Source: Prevotella sp. (GTDB lineage: Bacteria > Bacteroidota > Bacteroidia > Bacteroidales > Dysgonomonadaceae). From it: a DNA stretch of 64,000 bases. This document shows, in pieces, positions 59,970 to 64,000 of this stretch (positions are counted from its first letter, which is position 1; every line of letters starts with the position of its first letter). Under the pieces are notes generated by a model. The model searched no databases. It was not told where the DNA came from and worked only from the letters and a program-made list of their open reading frames with translations. The position numbers and the translations under genes were made by a program. Where the stretch lies: the NCBI GenBank assembly GCA_031285625.1, contig JAITVV010000036.1, positions 1-64,000 of the forward strand. Direction: 5' to 3'.

Positions 59970-61844
59970 ATGGAAACAATATTGGTATTAATACTTTTGC
60001 TTAGTCCGTTTATCGGTTTTTCAATCAACTTGCTGGTTGGTAAAAAATTAACGGGGCGTACACTACCCGGAATTATAGCTACTACTGCGGTAATAATCAG
60101 TTTTGTAATCTCTCTTTACTTTTTCATCCGCATTCTTTCTACAGGAGAGGTTATTCATGTAAGCCTGTTCCAATGGATTGCATTGGGCGAGTTTACTACT
60201 GACCTTGCTTTCACACTTGATCAATTATCATTGATCTGGCTACTGTTTGTAACAGGGATAGGTGCATTGATCCATATCTACTCGATGGGATATATGCATG
60301 ACGATAAAGATATAGATCGTTATTTCTCTTACCTCAATCTGTTTATCTTCTTTATGGCAATATTGGTTGCCGGAAGCAATCTTCTGGTTATGTTTATAGG
60401 ATGGGAGGGTGTTGGACTATGTTCTTATTTGCTGATCGGATTCTGGTCGAGAGATCACAAAAATAACGATGCTGCCAAGAAAGCTTTTATTATGAATCGT
60501 ATTGGTGACTTGGGCTTCCTTATCGGTATCTTCACATTAGGCTATTTATTCAAGACTGTTGATTATGCTTCTTTGAAAGATGTTGTTACCAGTCCTGATC
60601 CGTTGTTAGGAGTAGCTACTTTAGCATTGTTTATAGGTGCAACAGGTAAGAGTGCTCAGATACCTTTATATACATGGTTGCCTGATGCGATGGCAGGGCC
60701 AACTCCGGTTTCGGCACTGATACATGCTGCAACGATGGTTACCGCAGGTATATTTATGGTTACCCGTTTGAATTTTGTATTCGATCTTACTCCGGATATT
60801 CAGACATTGATTGCTATAATAGGAGCTGTTACGGCTCTGTTTGCGGCTACAATTGCTCTGACCCAGACAGATATAAAGAAAGTTTTGGCATATTCTACTG
60901 TATCGCAACTAGGTTTGATGTTTCTTGCATTGGGCTTGGGAGCTTATCATGTAGCGGTATTCCATGTAATTACACATGCTTTCTTCAAGGCTTGTTTATT
61001 CCTTGGTTCGGGTTCGGTTATTCATGCTATGGGTGGCGAACAGGATATGCGCAAGATGGGTGGACTGAAAAGCAAGATGCCAGTAACATTCTGGACATTT
61101 GTTATTTCAACGGCATCCATTGCAGGTATTCCTCCACTGGCAGGTTTCTTCTCTAAGGATGAAATTATGTTGACTGCCTTCGAGCATAGTAAAGTATTGT
61201 GGATTATAGCAGCTTTAGCATCTTTACTAACAGCATTTTATATGTTCCGTCTGTTATACCTTACATTTTTCAAGGAATTCAGGGGAACAGAAGAGCAGAA
61301 GCATCATTTGCATGAGTCTCCAAAGAGCATGACATTGCCACTTGTTGTATTGGCTTTCCTTGCAGCTGTGGGTGGTCTTATCAGTATTCCATTTGGAAAC
61401 CTTAGTTGGCTCAACGGTTATCTGGAACCAATAATTCAGGGCATTGCAGATCATCATCCTGCTACAGGGCAGATGATAACAACGATGGTAATATCTACTG
61501 TGATTGCCATAATCGGTATCGTATTCGCTTATTACAAATATATCAAGAAATCGGAAGTACCTGCCGAGGATGATAAAGTTACAGGATTTACAAAAGTGCT
61601 TTACAGTAAATATTATGTTGATGAAATATACAATACATTATTTGTAAAATCACTTTATGCACTGGCTGCATTTTTTGAAAATGTAGTTGAAAAACTTTTA
61701 AAGAATATATTGAGAAGTTTTGGACTTTTGGTGGAAGCTTTATCTGTTCCTGCCAGAAGGATGCAGAACGGAAGTCTCGGCTTTTACTTATTCTTCTTTG
61801 TATTGGGATTCAGTGCACTAATCATCTGTTTATTTCTTGTATAA
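59970..61844 (+). CDS. nuoL: NADH-quinone oxidoreductase subunit L
   Basis: A 624-residue antiporter-like proton-pumping subunit with about 15-16 helices. Landmarks are HIYSMGYMHDDKDIDRYFSY, MFIGWEGVGLCSYLLIGFW (helix-5 Glu) and LPDAMAGPTPVSALIHAATM with its Lys/His helix-8 region. ALTQTDIKKVLAYSTVSQLG is followed by the C-terminal lateral helix (from about 530) that runs along NuoM and NuoN. It lies 6 bases after nuoK and 16 before nuoM. Confidence 0.97.
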   Translation: METILVLILLLSPFIGFSINLLVGKKLTGRTLPGIIATTAVIISFVISLYFFIRILSTGEVIHVSLFQWIALGEFTTDLAFTLDQLSLIWLLFVTGIGALIHIYSMGYMHDDKDIDRYFSYLNLFIFFMAILVAGSNLLVMFIGWEGVGLCSYLLIGFWSRDHKNNDAAKKAFIMNRIGDLGFLIGIFTLGYLFKTVDYASLKDVVTSPDPLLGVATLALFIGATGKSAQIPLYTWLPDAMAGPTPVSALIHAATMVTAGIFMVTRLNFVFDLTPDIQTLIAIIGAVTALFAATIALTQTDIKKVLAYSTVSQLGLMFLALGLGAYHVAVFHVITHAFFKACLFLGSGSVIHAMGGEQDMRKMGGLKSKMPVTFWTFVISTASIAGIPPLAGFFSKDEIMLTAFEHSKVLWIIAALASLLTAFYMFRLLYLTFFKEFRGTEEQKHHLHESPKSMTLPLVVLAFLAAVGGLISIPFGNLSWLNGYLEPIIQGIADHHPATGQMITTMVISTVIAIIGIVFAYYKYIKKSEVPAEDDKVTGFTKVLYSKYYVDEIYNTLFVKSLYALAAFFENVVEKLLKNILRSFGLLVEALSVPARRMQNGSLGFYLFFFVLGFSALIICLFLV

Positions 61845-61860
61845 AAATTATTAAAGGAAC

Positions 61861-63294
61861 ATGAATATCGCTATTATATTAATCATATTATTAGTAGGTG
61901 CAATTCTTACTTATTTTTCAGGAAATAGATTTGCTTCTAAAATTGCCATGCTATTTGGTGTAGCTGCTGCTATCTTCTCTGTTGCATTATGCCTGAAGTA
62001 TGGTGCTGCCGGTGCAAGTTACAGTATCGATTGGATTAGTAATCCTAATATATCGTTCTCTTTGAAGGCAGACGGATTATCAATGGCAATGATATTGCTG
62101 ACAACTATCCTCTTACCTATAATCATACTGGGAACACAATCGCGCGAGTTTAAGAATGAGAAACTCTTATATAGCCTGGTCATGTTTATGACATTTGCTA
62201 TGACAGGCGCATTCCTGAGTAGTGACGCACTTCTCTACTATGTATTCTGGGAAATGTCGCTTATCCCTATTTACTTTATCATTGTACTATGGGGTAACGG
62301 CGAAATAGCTAAAAGACGTAAGGCTGCAATGACATTCTTCCTGTTTACATTTGCAGGGTCATTGTTTATGCTGGCTGCTATTATATATTTATACACAAAG
62401 ACAGGAAGCTTCCAGCTCGAAGCATTCTATAATGCCGATCTGACTCAGACAGAGCAAATATGGATATTCCTGGCATTTTTTCTTGCTTATGCTATCAAGA
62501 TTCCTATTTTCCCGTTCCATACATGGCAGGCGAATGTGTATCAGAAAGCTCCGGCAATCGGTACAATGCTGCTAGCTGGTATCATGTCCAAGATGGGAGC
62601 ATATAGCGTTATTCGCTGGCAGTTGCCTGTAACACCATATGCATCGCAGGAATTGAGGACATTTGTTCTTATATTATGTTCGATTGGGGTAATTTATGGT
62701 GCTATTATGGCATTGCGCCAGAACGACCTGAAAAGGCTGTTGGCTTACGCTTCATTATCGCATGTCGGTTTTGTCGCGGCAGGAGCGTATGCTCTAACTT
62801 ACGATGGATTGCAGGGTGCGGTTGTACTGATACTTGCTCACGGTTTTGGAATCGTGGCTATGTTCTATTCGGCAGATGTTATCCAGACACGTACAAAAAC
62901 ATTAACTATAAGTGAACTGGGAGGTATAAAGGAACATGCTCCTAAATTTTCGGTGGCATTCTTCCTGAGTATCCTTTCTTCAATCGGCATACCGTTGACA
63001 TTTAACTTTATTGGGGAATTTACAATCATGTACGGATTGTATCAGGTAAGTCTCTGGTACGCACTTGCTGTGGGTACTTCATTATTCCTCGGGGCATTTT
63101 TTATGCTCAGAATGTATCAGCATGTAATGTTAGGAGAACCATCTAAAAAATCATTCCGAGACTTATCAAAAACAGAAGTTACTGTTTTTGCACTGATAGT
63201 AGGGGTATTGATATTCTTCGGAGTTTATGTAAAGCCTGTGACAGACCTGGTATCTACCAGCCTGACAGAAATAGTAATGTATATTAACAGATAA
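61861..63294 (+). CDS. nuoM: NADH-quinone oxidoreductase subunit M
   Basis: A 477-residue antiporter-like subunit with about 14 helices. YYVFWEMSLIPIYFIIVLWG (helix-5 Glu), FPFHTWQANVYQKAPAIGTM (HTWQANVYQKAP in place of the more usual HTWLPDAHVEAP), and LRQNDLKRLLAYASLSHVGF are visible. The histidine/tryptophan-to-QANVYQ variant of the H-W-L-P-D-A motif is common in Bacteroidetes NuoM. It pumps one proton per cycle in series with L and N. Confidence 0.95.
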   Translation: MNIAIILIILLVGAILTYFSGNRFASKIAMLFGVAAAIFSVALCLKYGAAGASYSIDWISNPNISFSLKADGLSMAMILLTTILLPIIILGTQSREFKNEKLLYSLVMFMTFAMTGAFLSSDALLYYVFWEMSLIPIYFIIVLWGNGEIAKRRKAAMTFFLFTFAGSLFMLAAIIYLYTKTGSFQLEAFYNADLTQTEQIWIFLAFFLAYAIKIPIFPFHTWQANVYQKAPAIGTMLLAGIMSKMGAYSVIRWQLPVTPYASQELRTFVLILCSIGVIYGAIMALRQNDLKRLLAYASLSHVGFVAAGAYALTYDGLQGAVVLILAHGFGIVAMFYSADVIQTRTKTLTISELGGIKEHAPKFSVAFFLSILSSIGIPLTFNFIGEFTIMYGLYQVSLWYALAVGTSLFLGAFFMLRMYQHVMLGEPSKKSFRDLSKTEVTVFALIVGVLIFFGVYVKPVTDLVSTSLTEIVMYINR

Positions 63295-63314
63295 CAACTA
63301 GTCAAAAATATATA

Positions 63315-64000
63315 ATGAGTACATTGATAGCCATCTCAGCATTAGGTATAATTTGCCTTCTATTAGAGATATTCAATTTAAGAAAAATCCTTATACCGGT
63401 TACGCTTATCGGACTGATAGCCGTGTTGGGATTGACTGTTACGGAGTTTTACTTAGGACAATCTTTCCTTGGCACCGATAAATACAATATGGTGGTATCA
63501 ACAGGATTTTCGCAAGGATTCTCAATTTTGTTTATTATTCTTGCCATCCTCATTATTGCGATGAGCCCTAAGTTTTATCAGGAGAATTTTGTTAAGATTG
63601 CAGACTATGTTGCTCTTAAAGTATTCTTACTGGCGGGTGCTGTTGCCATGGTATCATTCGGAAACTTTGCAATGTTCTTTATAGGATTGGAAGTATTGTC
63701 CATTGCGGGTTATGTTCTTGCAGCCAGTGAACCTAAAAAACTGAAAAGCAACGAAGCCGGAATGAAGTATTTTATTATGGGTGCTTTCGCATCAAGTTTT
63801 ATTTTGTTTGGTATAGCTTTGATATATGGTGCAATTGGTTCGTTCGATAGTGCAACAATTGCTATCGCTTCGGCTGCTCAGGCAAGTTCTTTACCCATCT
63901 GGTTCAGTCTTGGTTTTGTTATGATCACAGTGGGTATGATGTTTAAGGCATCTATAGTGCCGTTCCATTTCTGGGCACCCGATGTATACGAAGGTTCGCC
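63315..64000 (+). CDS. nuoN: NADH-quinone oxidoreductase subunit N, 5' part only
   Basis: A frame from ATG 63315 runs off the right edge with 228 complete codons and no stop. The translated start MSTLIAISALGIICLLLEIF and the later FFIGLEVLSIAGYVLAASEP (helix-5 Glu in the GLEVLSIAGYVL motif) identify the third antiporter-like subunit. KYFIMGAFASSFILFGIALI and SIVPFHFWAPDVYEGSP (canonical H.W.PDVYEG.P) follow. It completes the 14-subunit nuoA-N set. The rest lies outside the window. Confidence 0.95.
   Translation, partial: MSTLIAISALGIICLLLEIFNLRKILIPVTLIGLIAVLGLTVTEFYLGQSFLGTDKYNMVVSTGFSQGFSILFIILAILIIAMSPKFYQENFVKIADYVALKVFLLAGAVAMVSFGNFAMFFIGLEVLSIAGYVLAASEPKKLKSNEAGMKYFIMGAFASSFILFGIALIYGAIGSFDSATIAIASAAQASSLPIWFSLGFVMITVGMMFKASIVPFHFWAPDVYEGS

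Overview
This window looks like chromosome of a member of the Bacteroidetes, order Bacteroidales, and probably a Dysgonomonas-like or related genus. The genus is an inference from gene content. The class-level call rests on several things seen directly: low-GC DNA; promoters of the Bacteroidetes type (TTG, about 19-20 bases, TAnnTTTG); few recognisable Shine-Dalgarno sites; and Bacteroidetes-restricted families (DUF4271, DUF3078, DUF4468, DUF5686, FISUMP, DUF3857, and the sigma-54 activator/LptE/SecG operon). No rRNA, tRNA, CRISPR array, IS element or prophage was seen. Apart from the first kilobase the window is dense core chromosome.

Layout. 1-1028 holds no convincing gene, but it carries two copies of a small inverted-repeat element; a third copy lies at 6112-6201. 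1029-4736: a tandem pair of paralogous HTH proteins and an ABC1/UbiB-type kinase. 4787-8094 (minus): a FISUMP secreted protein and a TPR-membrane-AraC regulator. 8495-11403 (minus): secG, a helical-repeat protein, lptE and a sigma-54 activator. 11621-13922 (minus): acyltransferase, phosphoesterase and menA. 14191-16647 (minus): a DUF5686 outer-membrane protein. 16930-18315: aspartate kinase. 18721-24795: a TonB energising operon (exbB, two exbD, tonB, a small membrane protein, a PstS-like lipoprotein and a TPR protein). 25012-31112: metK behind a SAM-II riboswitch, DUF4271, hemD, a YgjP-like protease, cdd, a LysM glucosaminidase and DUF3078. 31328-36886: DUF4468, an SDR, a metallo-beta-lactamase-fold protein with altered metal ligands, trmD, an ECF sigma factor with a membrane TonB-C partner, and a winged-helix protein. 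37184-46842: a repeat lipoprotein, a ZapB-like/ZapA pair, rny, ldhA, amiC, mlaD and dnaA. 46864-51440 (minus): two DUF3857/transglutaminase proteins and a lipoprotein. 51745-64000: a 14-gene complex I operon, nuoA to nuoN, with nuoN cut by the window edge.

How the genes fit together. Menaquinone synthesis (menA) supplies the acceptor for complex I. Complex I proton pumping in turn feeds the ExbB/ExbD/TonB system that powers outer-membrane uptake. lptE, the acyltransferase, mlaD, amiC, the glucosaminidase and DUF5686/DUF3078 all concern the cell envelope.

Most interesting signals. (1) A bipartite 5'-leader element occurs four times before unrelated genes: TGTTATAC, 16-17 bases, then the hairpin AGGTC-TGA-GACCT, 15-25 bases before the start codon. 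It lies before the sigma-54 activator, aspartate kinase, DUF4468 and nuoB, and I cannot name it. (2) A B1-like metallo-beta-lactamase-fold protein has Arg and Asn in place of two metal ligands. (3) A SAM-II-type riboswitch sits directly after a promoter in front of metK. (4) A MITE-like inverted-repeat family. (5) Promoters lying inside longer open frames of menA and the ECF sigma gene, which fix their starts, the latter as TTG.
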